Positions 44,656 through 54,561 of a stretch of DNA of 64,000 nucleotides are shown here, piece after piece. Source of the stretch: a marine gamma proteobacterium HTCC2148 (GTDB lineage: Bacteria; Pseudomonadota; Gammaproteobacteria; Pseudomonadales; Halieaceae); NCBI GenBank assembly GCA_000156295.1, contig DS999225.1:130852-194851 (forward strand). Reading direction: 5' to 3'. Below the pieces are notes generated by a model. The model was not told the DNA's origin, made no database searches, and saw only the letters and a program-made list of their open reading frames with translations. Each line of letters opens with the position of its first letter. Position 1 is the stretch's first letter. The translations under genes and the position numbers were made by a program.

Positions 44656-45527
44656 CTGATAAGTGCCTGCTCTATAAATTTAGCGACCAGCGCAGGGTCC
44701 TGCATTGGAATGAAGTGATTGAGCTGCGGTAGGTAGTGGTCTTCGCAGTCCGGTAGTGCCGAGGCCAGTTCGGGCCAGGTGGGAGAGTTTGAAAAGTCGC
44801 CGGTATGGATGCCGGTGTATTTCGCCCGCAGCAGGGCAATGGGCAAATGTAGCCGGGGTAAATCCTGCAGCACCGCGTCACTGTAGGCCTGGCTGGTGTA
44901 TACCGATGCTTCGTTTGCGGGATCGCAAAGCAGTTGCCGAAAATCACCTCCCGTTGCGGGTTGTAGCGCATAGTCACAATAATCTCGTAAGACATCGGTC
45001 TGCCAGGTACTAAAGGGCTCTCTGTCCTTAAAGTGCAGATACATTTCATTTGCATCCTGCCAACGGTTCCTGCGGCGAGCCACTGGATGATCCTCCGCGT
45101 TGATTTTGGCCGCCATTTCCCGGCTAAATTCATAGGTTTCCGGTGCGGTAATAACCGGGTCTATCAGCACCAGCTGCTTGAAGCGATCACGATGGGCCGC
45201 AGCTGCCCGAGCGATCATATAGCCACCTACAGAATGGCCGACGCCGATAATGTCATGTAAATCCAGGCGCTCCACCAGCACACTGATATCGTTGGCCAGC
45301 ACGTTCCAGTCAGCTTCGCCTGTGCTACCGCTGTTGCCGTGGTAGCGAAGGTCGACGGCGAATACATGTCTGCCCGAAAGGTGTTTAACCACCTGGTTCC
45401 AGCAGCGACTGTGAAACCCGGTAGCGTGCAACAGCAGCACCGGAGAGGCCGGGGCAGCGCTATCGCTCCCCGGCCATTCCACAACGGCTAGTTCCACGTC
45501 ACCGACGTCAAGGTGATACTCGCGCAT
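44652..45527 (-). CDS. Alpha/beta hydrolase
   Basis: 291 residues. The nucleophile elbow is GHSVGG (Ser of the triad), with the oxyanion region LLLHATGFHSRCW upstream and a catalytic His expected in LPQLNHFIPMQDP near the C-terminus. It hydrolyses an ester, lactone or thioester in the cytoplasm. It lies between the thiolase and sulfatase genes on the same strand (9-nt gap and 4-bp overlap), so it may act on the desulfated or acyl product of the same pathway. Confidence 0.85.
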   Translation of the reverse strand: MREYHLDVGDVELAVVEWPGSDSAAPASPVLLLHATGFHSRCWNQVVKHLSGRHVFAVDLRYHGNSGSTGEADWNVLANDISVLVERLDLHDIIGVGHSVGGYMIARAAAAHRDRFKQLVLIDPVITAPETYEFSREMAAKINAEDHPVARRRNRWQDANEMYLHFKDREPFSTWQTDVLRDYCDYALQPATGGDFRQLLCDPANEASVYTSQAYSDAVLQDLPRLHLPIALLRAKYTGIHTGDFSNSPTWPELASALPDCEDHYLPQLNHFIPMQDPALVAKFIEQALIR

Positions 45528-45536
45528 TGGAGTGGA

Positions 45537-46772
45537 TTAAATCCGCTCGATGATGATGGCAGGCGCCATACCGCCGGCGGCACACATGGTGACCAGGCCA
45601 AACTGCTTGCCCTGCCGTTCCAGTTCGTCCAGAGCGGTGTTGATCAGCAGTGAGCCAGTGGCGCCGATGGGGTGACCCAGGGCCATGGCGCCGCCATTGA
45701 TGTTCACCTTGGAACGGTCCATACCCAGGTCGCGCATGAATTTTTCGGAAACCACCGCAAAAGCCTCGTTGATCTCCCAGACATCGATGTCGTCGATGGT
45801 TAGGCCCGCCTTGGCCAGTACCTTGCGAGCAGCAGGAACGGGTGCATTGAGCATCAGGGTAGGGCAGTCGCCCTGGTTAGCCATCGCAACGATGCGGCCT
45901 CGGGGCGTCCAGTCCTGTGCCTTTGCATAGTCAGGAGAGGCCAACAGGATCGCGCCTGCGCCGTCGACTACACCGGATGAATTACCCGCATGGTGCATGT
46001 GCTGAATATCGATTTCCGGATATTTTTGGTTGAGCATCTGGCGGTAGGTTATACCGGACTCATCCAGCGGATAATCGGCAACTGGAGCGAAAGATGCCTG
46101 CAGGCCAGCCAAGCCTTCAAGCGTGGTTTGGGGGCGTGGAAACTCCTCTTTGTCCAGCATCAGGTTGCCGTCGATGTCATGCACCGGCACCAGGCTCTTG
46201 TCGAAGCGGCCCTCGGCGATAGCCTGTGCTGCTTTCATCTGGGTTTCGTAGGCCTGTTTGTCCAGGTCTTCACGGGTGATGCCTTCCATGGTGGCAATAG
46301 CGTCTGCACACACACCCTGGTGAGGCTGGGGATGCATTGAGCGAAGCTTCAGGTTGCCATTGTCCATGAACATCGATGGAGTGGCACCTTCCTCTCCATA
46401 GACGGACATCATTTCAGCGCCGCCACCAATAACCACGTCCTCAGTGCCGGACATGATATGCATAGCGGCCAGATTGACCGAAGTAATACCTGAGCCGCAA
46501 AAGCGATCCAGGGTCATGCCAGAGGATCGTATGTCGTAGCCTGCCTCCAGAGCCGCCATGCGCGCCAGGTCGCCGGATTGGCGGCCACGTTGTGAGCTGG
46601 TGCCAAAAATGATGTCGCCCACGTCGGCAGTGTTCAGGTTGTTACGCTTGGCCAGGGCTTCGAGTACCACGGCGCCAAGGTGCTGTGGGTGCTGCTCGGC
46701 CAGTGAGCCTTTGCCTTTTTTGCCGATGCCGCGAGGTGTGCGACAGGCATCAATAATCCATGCTTCATTCAT
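45537..46772 (-). CDS. Acetyl-CoA acyltransferase (thiolase)
   Basis: 411 residues. Active-site C92 in LDRFCGSG, the His in GGAMALGHPIGATG and the second Cys in VTMCAAGG identify a thiolase. It cleaves 3-ketoacyl-CoA to acetyl-CoA and a shortened acyl-CoA, or runs the reverse reaction. It is in a minus-strand run with a crotonase 11 nt upstream and an alpha/beta hydrolase downstream, consistent with a beta-oxidation-type operon. Confidence 0.93.
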   Translation of the reverse strand: MNEAWIIDACRTPRGIGKKGKGSLAEQHPQHLGAVVLEALAKRNNLNTADVGDIIFGTSSQRGRQSGDLARMAALEAGYDIRSSGMTLDRFCGSGITSVNLAAMHIMSGTEDVVIGGGAEMMSVYGEEGATPSMFMDNGNLKLRSMHPQPHQGVCADAIATMEGITREDLDKQAYETQMKAAQAIAEGRFDKSLVPVHDIDGNLMLDKEEFPRPQTTLEGLAGLQASFAPVADYPLDESGITYRQMLNQKYPEIDIQHMHHAGNSSGVVDGAGAILLASPDYAKAQDWTPRGRIVAMANQGDCPTLMLNAPVPAARKVLAKAGLTIDDIDVWEINEAFAVVSEKFMRDLGMDRSKVNINGGAMALGHPIGATGSLLINTALDELERQGKQFGLVTMCAAGGMAPAIIIERI

Positions 46773-46783
46773 CGTTATATTCC

Positions 46784-47554
46784 TTATTTACCGGTCCAGT
46801 TGGGTGCGCGCTTCTCGGCAAAGGCGGTGGCGCCTTCGATCGCATCGGCGCTGACAAACACGGGGTTTACCAGTTCCTGCTGCTTGGCCCACATTTCGTC
46901 AGTGGACCAATCTTCCTGCTCCATCATGACCTGTTTGCTGACGCGCACGGCCAGAGGACCGTTGGCGCCAATTTGCACGGCCAGTTCCCGTGCGGTATCC
47001 AACGCAGTGCCGGAGGGCACGACGCGATTAATCAAACCCATGTCCATGGCGCGCTGGGCACCGGAAAATTCTCCTGTGAGCGCCATTTCCATTGCCAGGC
47101 GGGGGGGTATTTGACGTGGAAGCTTCATCAGGCCGCCGGCGCCGGCGACAAGCCCGCGCTTGACTTCGGTAATACCAAACTGAGCATCCTCGGCAGCAAC
47201 AATGAGGTCACAGGAAATCATCAATTCCAGACCGCCTGCAAGAGCATAGCCCTCCACCGCAGCAATCAGCGGCTTCTTGGGCGAGCATTCCGCCAGTCCA
47301 CCAAAACCACGCCCCGGTATCACCGGCATTTCACCGGTGACAAAAGCCTTCAGGTCCATCCCCGCGCAGAATGAGCCACCGGCGCCAGTCAGGATGGCGA
47401 CGCGGATGTCGTCGTTACTATCCAATTCTTCCAGAGCCGCCGCCACTGCGGTTGCTACGGCGAGGTTGACGGCATTTTTTGCCTTTGGGCGATTGAGGGT
47501 AATGGTCATCACACCATCGGTAACATCTACCAGTACAGGTTGCTCTTCAGTCAT
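46784..47554 (-). CDS. Enoyl-CoA hydratase/isomerase family protein (crotonase) 1
   Basis: 256 residues with the crotonase oxyanion-hole segment AGGSFCAGMDLKAF and EGYALAGGLELMISCDL, then GITEVKRGLVAGAGGLMKLPRQI. Glu at the usual second catalytic position is replaced in part, so hydratase versus isomerase cannot be decided. It precedes the thiolase by 11 nt and fits the same pathway. Confidence 0.9.
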   Translation of the reverse strand: MTEEQPVLVDVTDGVMTITLNRPKAKNAVNLAVATAVAAALEELDSNDDIRVAILTGAGGSFCAGMDLKAFVTGEMPVIPGRGFGGLAECSPKKPLIAAVEGYALAGGLELMISCDLIVAAEDAQFGITEVKRGLVAGAGGLMKLPRQIPPRLAMEMALTGEFSGAQRAMDMGLINRVVPSGTALDTARELAVQIGANGPLAVRVSKQVMMEQEDWSTDEMWAKQQELVNPVFVSADAIEGATAFAEKRAPNWTGK

Positions 47555-47611
47555 ATCTTTTTCTCCGCGTTAATTCAGCCCGTATGGGGCATTAGTGAAA
47601 GTGTGTATCAG

Positions 47612-48631
47612 TTAATCGATTAAGGCGACAGCGCCTTGCGCAAGTGGCTTCACCAGTTCGCCCCTGGCCTTCGCCTCGGGGCTTGAGGCGTTACCAAGCT
47701 CCGCGCGCATGGCAACGCCCTGCAAAATTGCGGCGAGGCGAAACATTGAAAACACAAGATAGAAATTCCAGTTCTCAATGCTTTGGCGCCCGGTGCGTTC
47801 GCAATATCTGGCGATGTACTCTTCATCAGTGGGAATACCGAGCGCTCCGCGATCGACCCCTGCCATACCGGCAATGCCACCACCGCCAGGCAGCATCCAG
47901 GCCATACACTGGTTTGCAAGGTCGGCAAGTGGGTTGCCCAGGGTAGACAGCTCCCAGTCGAGCAGCGCGATTACCCTGGGTTCAGTGGAGTGGTACATCA
48001 GATTGTCGAGACGGTAGTCGCCGTGCACCAGGCTCACCTGGCCGTCATCCTCAGGCATATTGGACACCAGGTAGTCCATCAGGCGCTCCATTTCAGGAAT
48101 TTCCTGAGTCTTGGAGGCCCGATATTGCTTGCTCCAGCGGCCGGTCTGACGTTCAAAGTAGTTTCCGGGCTTACCGTAATCGGCTAGGCCGACTGCTTCG
48201 ATATTGACGTTATGTAAGGCAGCCATCGTCGCATTCATGCTGTCGAAAACAGCGCCTCGTTCTTTCTTGTCTTTGGCCTCTGGCAGCGACGGATCCCAAA
48301 GGATTCGGCCCTCAAGATATTCCATCACGTAAAACATGGAGCCTATGACGGATTCGTCCTCACACAATAAAAAGGTATTCGGGACCGGTACTTCGGTGTT
48401 TTGTAGGGCAGATATCACCCGATATTCGCGATCCACCGCGTGCGCGGACTTGAGAAGCTCTCCCGGGGGTTTGCGCCTGAGGACGTAGGATGTGTCTCCG
48501 GCAGTTAATTTGAAGGTGGGGTTGGATTGCCCGCCAGCAAATTTCTCTGCGCTGACGGGCCCGCTGAAGCCTGGAATGTGCGCTGTCAGGTATTCATCCA
48601 GTGTGAATGTGTCCAGATCTTGTGTGCTCAT
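47612..48631 (-). CDS. APH-like phosphotransferase family protein (ACAD10/11-type kinase)
   Basis: 339 residues. Kinase-like motifs are FAGGQSNPTFKL (glycine loop), YVLRRKPPGELL (lysine strand), LVHGDYRLDN (catalytic loop) and LDWELSTLGNPLADL (metal-binding DWE). Related proteins are fused or linked to acyl-CoA dehydrogenases and phosphorylate 4-hydroxyacyl-CoA. Here it sits upstream of crotonase and thiolase genes on the same strand, fitting hydroxyacyl-CoA breakdown. Confidence 0.88.
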   Translation of the reverse strand: MSTQDLDTFTLDEYLTAHIPGFSGPVSAEKFAGGQSNPTFKLTAGDTSYVLRRKPPGELLKSAHAVDREYRVISALQNTEVPVPNTFLLCEDESVIGSMFYVMEYLEGRILWDPSLPEAKDKKERGAVFDSMNATMAALHNVNIEAVGLADYGKPGNYFERQTGRWSKQYRASKTQEIPEMERLMDYLVSNMPEDDGQVSLVHGDYRLDNLMYHSTEPRVIALLDWELSTLGNPLADLANQCMAWMLPGGGGIAGMAGVDRGALGIPTDEEYIARYCERTGRQSIENWNFYLVFSMFRLAAILQGVAMRAELGNASSPEAKARGELVKPLAQGAVALID

Positions 48632-48835
48632 AACATCTCTTTTGGCGATGGGATCGAGGGGCCCGGCTGGCGGTGCCAGTGAGCTCCTTACTGGAAATTA
48701 ATCGTCCCAAAGTCTGTGGCTTGCAGGGATGGCTAACAATGACGCAGTACAACAAAAAAATAGACCATAGGTGACAGCCTGTCAGGCGACTCTCTGGTAT
48801 GATTTTAAGATGATACCTGGAAGACTTACCATCCC

Positions 48836-49351
48836 GTGATAGAACCCATTGATAACAGCCAACAAAGGCAGGTGCTGGCGCGAACCGAGCACTTTATTGT
48901 TATCGCAGAAGAAGCCCTGAATCGGGGCTTTGACCGTATCCCGGTGCTGTTTGACCTGAGTGGAACTACCGCCGGCATGTTCAGGGCCCATGGGCGGCAA
49001 AGGGAGCTGCGCTACAACCCGTGGATTTTCTCTAAATACTGGGACGTCAACTTTCAAGAAACAGTGCCTCACGAAGTGGCGCACTATATCGTCCATGAAG
49101 TCTATGGTTTCCAAAAGGTGAAGCCACATGGGGAAGAGTGGCAGGCTTTGATGCATTATTTTGACGCGGACCCGACGGTCACCTTCAAGGCCGACCTTGA
49201 GGATATCCCCCAGCGCCGGCAACGAACGCACGCTTATCGATGCGATTGCCGCGATCATGAGGTTTCAACTACCAGGCACAATCGAATGCTGAGTGGCAAA
49301 GGGAGCTACCTCTGTCGTTACTGTAACGGCGGTTTGGTCTACTGTGCCTGA
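48836..49351 (+). CDS. SprT-like zinc metalloprotease-type protein
   Basis: 171 residues from GTG 48836; an ATG at 48811 is in another frame and stops at once. The zinc motif HEVAHYIVHE gives H79, E80 and H83. The C-terminus has cysteine pairs (RCDCRDHE and CRYCNGG) forming the zinc ribbon usual in SprT. SprT is conserved in gammaproteobacteria; its substrate in bacteria is not well defined. It is an isolated plus-strand gene divergent from the APH-like gene. Confidence 0.88.
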   Translation: MIEPIDNSQQRQVLARTEHFIVIAEEALNRGFDRIPVLFDLSGTTAGMFRAHGRQRELRYNPWIFSKYWDVNFQETVPHEVAHYIVHEVYGFQKVKPHGEEWQALMHYFDADPTVTFKADLEDIPQRRQRTHAYRCDCRDHEVSTTRHNRMLSGKGSYLCRYCNGGLVYCA

Positions 49352-49357
49352 ATCGGT

Positions 49358-52174
49358 TCAGATATCGAGCTCCAGTTCTATTCCGCTGTAGGTATTGTCC
49401 TCTGCCAGTAATTCGCCCACCTGATTGATGACCGCTCGGTTTGCGTTGAGCCCGAGTTTATTGACCAGATATTCCTTGGTCGCCACGGCGCGGTCCTGGG
49501 CGAGGTCACGCAGTTGCTCCTGACTTATTTCCACGTTGGCTGTGACCGTATCCAAATGCTCGCTGAAACTCACCTCCTCAGAACTGTCTTTGGTCAGCGT
49601 TAGGTAGCGTTTACTGACGGCACTCATATAGTCCGGTCCGCGTTGGGCGATGTCTTCCTGGGCAATACCTTCGGCGAGTAGCTCTGCATCCAGTTGCTTT
49701 CTGCGCAGGTGACTCAGATCCGATTCCAGATTAAGTCGTCCAGCAATAATCAGGGTTAAGCCGGGGCGCTGGCCCAGCGCCTCGTAGAGCTGATCAAGTC
49801 TGGCGATGGTCTGCTCACTAAGTTTTGCGCTGCCGACAGGGTAGGGCACCCGTTGCAGGTCTTCTTCCGCGCCCACCAGGCTGGCCAGCAGAGAGAAGGG
49901 CGCCGTTACGGCTTTGGTAATCAGGTTAACCACCGCACTGGCAATGACTCCACCAATGGCGAATTTGGGATCATCGACATCGCCGGCTACGGGAACTTTA
50001 AGGTCGATGACGCCATTGATGTCGGTCAATAGTGCCAGGGCCAACTCCAGAGGAAGATTCAGAGCCTTGTCGCTATCTACCTTATCTCCCAGCTTCAATT
50101 GCTCAATAACAATGTCGTTATTGCCTTTTAACTGGTTATTTTCCAGTTCGTAGTTTAGGTCTAGGCTAAGCAGGCCTCGTTCAATCGCATAGCCGGCGTA
50201 GGTCCCGGAGTAGGGGGTCAATAACACCAGGTCTACACCTGTAAAGGTGAGGTTCAGGTTCAGGCCGGGCAGTTCATCGAATGGCGCGGCCGATCCTTTG
50301 AGTACCACCGGAGCGTAACCGTCTACGGTTCCCTTCACATCCACGTTGGTGCTGGCCCCGGCAGCCGAGCTGATGTTGAGGATTTCGCCATTAACATCGC
50401 CAATGACGGTGCGAAATGGAATCGGTAACGATTCATCCTGAAAGTCGATAGCACTGTCGGAGATGAAAACTTCAGGCACTTCCACTGTCCAGGGCTCATT
50501 GAAGTCAAGGTCCTGAGCGATTGCTCCAGCCCTTTCCCCGACCTCTTCCTGCCATACATTGGACGCATTAACGCTGCCGTCTTCGCGGATGTGAAGACGT
50601 CCCTGGTAGTCGTGAATCAACAACTGTTCTAAATAGACCGTTTGTTTTTCCAGGTTCACTTTTAGTTGTTGCCAGCGCACGCTGTCCCAGCGGGTAAGCG
50701 CCTCTTCTGTTTCTTCAAATGTCGCTGAAAAGTCGGATATCTCGCCATCCATAACGACTTCTACTGGCAGGAATTCATTGAGAACGACGCCGCCTTGCAG
50801 GTTGACCCTGCCGTCGGTCAGGCTGGCTTTCAGTGCGCTGGGTAGGTTGGGATTAAACAGGGGTAATGAAAGTTCGCTGAGCTGGTACTGAACTTCTCCA
50901 GCACCACTGCCCAGGGCCAGTGCTCCGTCGAGTTTAAATTCCGTATCTCCATTGAGGGTAAACTTCAGCTGCAGGGGCGAATCGCCCGCCAGCGGCCAAG
51001 TAATCGATTGCGCTCTTGCGGACAGCGGATTGATCGTCAGTTGGGGAGGCGCGGTGTACGCTGATCGCCATTGAATCGCGCTATTTTCGAGGCGAATATC
51101 GGCGACTTCTGCAGTCCATGGCGTGGCTGATTCCTCAGTCTCGGGCGCTTCTTCAGGATCAGAGGAGGGTGCATCTACAGCAAATAGCTCCAAGAGGCTG
51201 ACCTGCTCGCCTTCGCTCCAACCGGCGATGACGGCGCTGTCGGCCAGTACTTCTGAAACACTGATATGTTGGCGATCGCCATCGACATCGATGCCGGCGA
51301 TCGCAAAGCTGTTGAGTGAAACAGAGGTATCGGTTAGCTGGCTTGCAGCCAGCGGGCGCAGATCAAGATCGTTAACTTCAACGGCAGCTTCACTGAGCTG
51401 ATAGCTGAAACCCTCGGCCCAGGAGATACGGTATTGACCGCCCAGTGATAATTGCCCGGAGGCGAGCTCGAAGTTAAGCCAGGGTTTCGCAAATCGCCAG
51501 ACGTTCCGTAAGCTGAGATCTGAAATCGTAAGCGTGCCTGCGCTGTGTGCTCCGGGCAGAGAAACGCTGCCCTCCCAGTGCAGCGCACCGCCAGACTCTG
51601 CCACCGCTTCAATGCTATAGGGCTTGCCTTCTCCCTGTATCGTGGTTAGGTCAGTTACCGCAATGTGGATGCCATCGTAATGAGTCGAAAAGGGTTCTTC
51701 CCTGGCTTCATCGGTCAGACGAATTTGATCTGCTGAGAAAATCAACTGTTTGATTGTGATACGCGGAATTTCGCCGCTGGGCGTGGGCTCCGGCTCTGCA
51801 TTGTCGGGTGGTAGCAGGTCAGAAAAATTGAATGCGCTATCGCCTAGATGACGGATGTGAACGTCAAGCCCCTGCACGGAAACCTCATCCAACATCAGGC
51901 CGTTCCCTAGCAGGCTTTGCAGCGAAATATTGACGGCTGCTTTGTCTACGCTGGCAAAGGGCCGTCCATCCAACTCCTGCAGGCTGGCTCCTTTAATCTG
52001 GAGGCTCAGCGAAAAGGGGTTGACTAAAATGACGTCAGTACTTAAATCGCGCCCATACTGTTCTTTAACGTACCAGGGTGCCAAAAAATTGACAGCGGGA
52101 AGCAGGATAAAAATGATGGCTGCAACATAGGCTATATAGCTCGCTGCCAGCGCGCGGGTAAAGATTTTTAGCAC
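49358..52174 (-). CDS. Large DUF748/AsmA-like envelope protein
   Basis: 938 residues from GTG 52174. An N-terminal membrane anchor (about 10-32: YIAYVAAIIFILLPAVNF) is followed by a long repetitive beta-rich region (VDKAAVNISLQSLL, repeated VxGxxDG-type strands). The later part includes LPLELALALLTDINGVIDLKVPVAGDVDDPKF, typical of DUF748. The end (LNANRAVINQVGELL) recalls an OmpA-like lead. AsmA/YhdP-like proteins span the periplasm and are implicated in lipid transfer (family knowledge). Its stop is 6 nt from the convergent SprT gene. Confidence 0.85.
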   Translation of the reverse strand: MLKIFTRALAASYIAYVAAIIFILLPAVNFLAPWYVKEQYGRDLSTDVILVNPFSLSLQIKGASLQELDGRPFASVDKAAVNISLQSLLGNGLMLDEVSVQGLDVHIRHLGDSAFNFSDLLPPDNAEPEPTPSGEIPRITIKQLIFSADQIRLTDEAREEPFSTHYDGIHIAVTDLTTIQGEGKPYSIEAVAESGGALHWEGSVSLPGAHSAGTLTISDLSLRNVWRFAKPWLNFELASGQLSLGGQYRISWAEGFSYQLSEAAVEVNDLDLRPLAASQLTDTSVSLNSFAIAGIDVDGDRQHISVSEVLADSAVIAGWSEGEQVSLLELFAVDAPSSDPEEAPETEESATPWTAEVADIRLENSAIQWRSAYTAPPQLTINPLSARAQSITWPLAGDSPLQLKFTLNGDTEFKLDGALALGSGAGEVQYQLSELSLPLFNPNLPSALKASLTDGRVNLQGGVVLNEFLPVEVVMDGEISDFSATFEETEEALTRWDSVRWQQLKVNLEKQTVYLEQLLIHDYQGRLHIREDGSVNASNVWQEEVGERAGAIAQDLDFNEPWTVEVPEVFISDSAIDFQDESLPIPFRTVIGDVNGEILNISSAAGASTNVDVKGTVDGYAPVVLKGSAAPFDELPGLNLNLTFTGVDLVLLTPYSGTYAGYAIERGLLSLDLNYELENNQLKGNNDIVIEQLKLGDKVDSDKALNLPLELALALLTDINGVIDLKVPVAGDVDDPKFAIGGVIASAVVNLITKAVTAPFSLLASLVGAEEDLQRVPYPVGSAKLSEQTIARLDQLYEALGQRPGLTLIIAGRLNLESDLSHLRRKQLDAELLAEGIAQEDIAQRGPDYMSAVSKRYLTLTKDSSEEVSFSEHLDTVTANVEISQEQLRDLAQDRAVATKEYLVNKLGLNANRAVINQVGELLAEDNTYSGIELELDI

Positions 52175-52251
52175 CGAGTGACTCCGCCACAGACTTAGAG
52201 AATAACTATAGCCAATCTAGAGGTAATCTCTAGCTTGAGTACAACTTTTGA

Positions 52252-53259
52252 CTAGAGTCCTTTGCGATAAGTGTAGGGAGTGACCCCCGTCCATCCCTTA
52301 AAAGCACGGATAAAAGCGGAGGATTCGGAAAATCCGGCGCGGTGGGCAATTTCTTCAATGGACAGACCCTGTTTGCCGAGGAAGTGCAGGGCGGTATCCC
52401 GGCGCACCTGACTTTTTACCTCCTTAAAGGTCGTGCCCTCAGCAGACAATCTTCGGCGCAGGGTTTGCGGATGAACCTCCAGCATGGCAGCCACGTCGTT
52501 TAGCTCTGGCATGTCCACCAGGTTTTGGTGAACCAGTTCCCTGACCTGCGATGTCCAGCTGTTCTGGTCGTAGGTTTGGGTTAACAGCATCAGCACAGGA
52601 TGGCGTAAAAAATGGCGCAGAGATTGCTCTGTCTGTTTAATTCTTCGATCCAGCATCGCAGATGACATTACCAGCTGTGAGTAATCTTGTTCAAAAACCA
52701 CCGGATTACCCAGGAACATGGCGCGGTAGTCCTTCAGTTGTGCCGCGGCCGGATAGGCGAGGTCCACCTGTTGCAGGGGAACGTGCTCCTGTATTAGCCA
52801 GCTGGCAAAGCGATGGGCGTTGAACATGAGCAGTTCGATCATGTAAGGGTCATGTTTAGCTTGTTGCTCAGTGTTTTCCACTCGCAAGCGCGCTTCATTT
52901 GCCTCGATGATGAGGTGGGGATTAACCCCAAACTCGAACAACTGGTAAAAGCGGCAGTAGCGTGCCATCGCCTGGCCAAGTGTTTCGCAGCCGAGAACCG
53001 CATGACACATCATTGTCCAGCAGCCAATGGGCATGCGCCTGGAAACGTAACCCAAGGCTTCGTCGCCCATAGCAAGCATAGTGTTGACTTGTAAGTCGGC
53101 GAAACGCTCAGCGGAAATTCGTGCATCATCCTCGAGCAATAGTCGCGGCGAGATTCGAGTTTTTCGCAACAGGCTAACGGGGTCTAGCCCCTGTGAGACG
53201 GCGTTTTTTAAGACTGCCCTGGCAAAATAAACCGATACTGAGAAGTCGCGTAATGGCAA
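52252..53259 (-). CDS. AraC-family transcriptional regulator with arabinose-binding-like N-terminus
   Basis: 335 residues. The start must be TTG 53259, 3 nt after the stop of the GGDEF gene; no ATG or GTG precedes the conserved start. The N-terminal domain (RISPRLLLEDDARISAERFADLQ, YVSRRMPIGCWTMMCHA) is of the Arabinose_bd type; the C-terminal double HTH (LNDVAAMLEVHPQTLRRRLSAEG, SIEEIAHRAGFSESSAFIRAFKGW, TGVTPYTYRKG) is complete. It is probably co-transcribed with the diguanylate cyclase upstream. Confidence 0.88.
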   Translation of the reverse strand: MPLRDFSVSVYFARAVLKNAVSQGLDPVSLLRKTRISPRLLLEDDARISAERFADLQVNTMLAMGDEALGYVSRRMPIGCWTMMCHAVLGCETLGQAMARYCRFYQLFEFGVNPHLIIEANEARLRVENTEQQAKHDPYMIELLMFNAHRFASWLIQEHVPLQQVDLAYPAAAQLKDYRAMFLGNPVVFEQDYSQLVMSSAMLDRRIKQTEQSLRHFLRHPVLMLLTQTYDQNSWTSQVRELVHQNLVDMPELNDVAAMLEVHPQTLRRRLSAEGTTFKEVKSQVRRDTALHFLGKQGLSIEEIAHRAGFSESSAFIRAFKGWTGVTPYTYRKGL

Positions 53260-53262
53260 GGG

Positions 53263-54435
53263 CTAGATTCCCGTACTGTCGTTACTGAGATGTACGGGTT
53301 TATTCTCGACAGATGCCACTCTATTGCGGCCACCACGTTTGGCGAGGTACATGGCCTGATCTGCCTCTTGGGAAAGCTCGTCGAGATTAAACTCGCCACT
53401 CGCACTGGCGACGCCCAGGCTGATAGTCACCGGGATACGATGTTGGTCGACGACCAAGGGACGTTCACCTACTGCCTGACGAACCCGCTCTGCCAGTATG
53501 CGAGCGGATGCCGAGTCAGTATTGGCAAGAATGATCAGGAATTCTTCGCCTCCGGTGCGCGCCACCACGTCGCTCTCACGACATAATCGCTCAATCATGC
53601 TCGCGACCAGCTGGATAACATGGTCGCCCGTCTCATGACCAAAACTGTCATTCACCCTCTTGAAATAATCGATGTCAATCATAATGGCTGAGGTGGGCAG
53701 GCCATGGCGGCGGGCATGGGCGATGCTTATTCGCAGCGCATCCTGCAGGCCTCGCCTGTTGAGCAGCCTGGTTAGGGGGTCTTCAGTGGCAAGGTGAGAC
53801 AGATGCTGTTGGTATTCGATCAGCACGCTGGCTAGAAAGCCAACTGCCACCAGCACATAAGCCCAGCTGTGGGCACCAAAAGCGATGATCTGACCTAGAT
53901 TACTGTCGCCGCCTATTGCGACCTCATAGAGCGCGATGGGTGTGCCTACGACCATCAGCAGTGCCGCATAGGCGATGATCATGTCGCCGACATTTTTTTC
54001 TCGCAGGCTCCGCAAGGCGCTTAATATTCCGGCAGCGGCAAAAAACAGTGTTGCCAGCGATATCTGGGTTGCGAACATGAGTTGGGCGGGCAGGAAGAAG
54101 ACGCTGAGGCATCCGAGCAGGCAGACTATGCCCAACAAAATACGACCTCGCTGGTTTCCTGAGCGCTGCCCCGCGGCCATGAACAGAATGTAGCTGTTAA
54201 GTATTGCTGCGACGGCAGGAACATCTACTGCCAGCGGCGCGGCAGCTTCTTGCTGCAGGGTAAACGCAATCCAGCCCAGCAGAGCTGCCATGAAATAAAC
54301 GGTAAACAGCCCCAGTCCTGCCGGCGGATTGCTTGAATCGCTCAGTACATAGACAACTAGCATCTGCGCCAGAGTGATCGAAAAAATCAGTCCAAGATGC
54401 AGTACAGCCCAGTTTTCAGGAAAAATTTGTTCCAT
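53263..54435 (-). CDS. Membrane-bound GGDEF diguanylate cyclase
   Basis: 390 residues. Seven or eight membrane segments cover residues 1-205 with no extracytoplasmic domain. The GGDEF domain follows from about 215 (DPLTRLLNRRGLQ, IDIDYFKRVNDSFGHETGD, RTGGEEFLIIL). The active-site signature is GGEEF, which is functional in other cyclases, so it should make cyclic di-GMP. The usual RxxD inhibitory site is not clear. It may set c-di-GMP levels alongside the downstream AraC regulator. Confidence 0.9.
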   Translation of the reverse strand: MEQIFPENWAVLHLGLIFSITLAQMLVVYVLSDSSNPPAGLGLFTVYFMAALLGWIAFTLQQEAAAPLAVDVPAVAAILNSYILFMAAGQRSGNQRGRILLGIVCLLGCLSVFFLPAQLMFATQISLATLFFAAAGILSALRSLREKNVGDMIIAYAALLMVVGTPIALYEVAIGGDSNLGQIIAFGAHSWAYVLVAVGFLASVLIEYQQHLSHLATEDPLTRLLNRRGLQDALRISIAHARRHGLPTSAIMIDIDYFKRVNDSFGHETGDHVIQLVASMIERLCRESDVVARTGGEEFLIILANTDSASARILAERVRQAVGERPLVVDQHRIPVTISLGVASASGEFNLDELSQEADQAMYLAKRGGRNRVASVENKPVHLSNDSTGI

Positions 54436-54561
54436 GCCTGTGTCAGCTCAAATCGCTGTTAGTTCCAGTCAATTAATTTGTCGGGGGCGGTCATTGTTGA
54501 CCGAATGGTGGCTCACCATACTATTCGCCGAATTCCACAGCGATTTTTGAGGTCCCCCATT

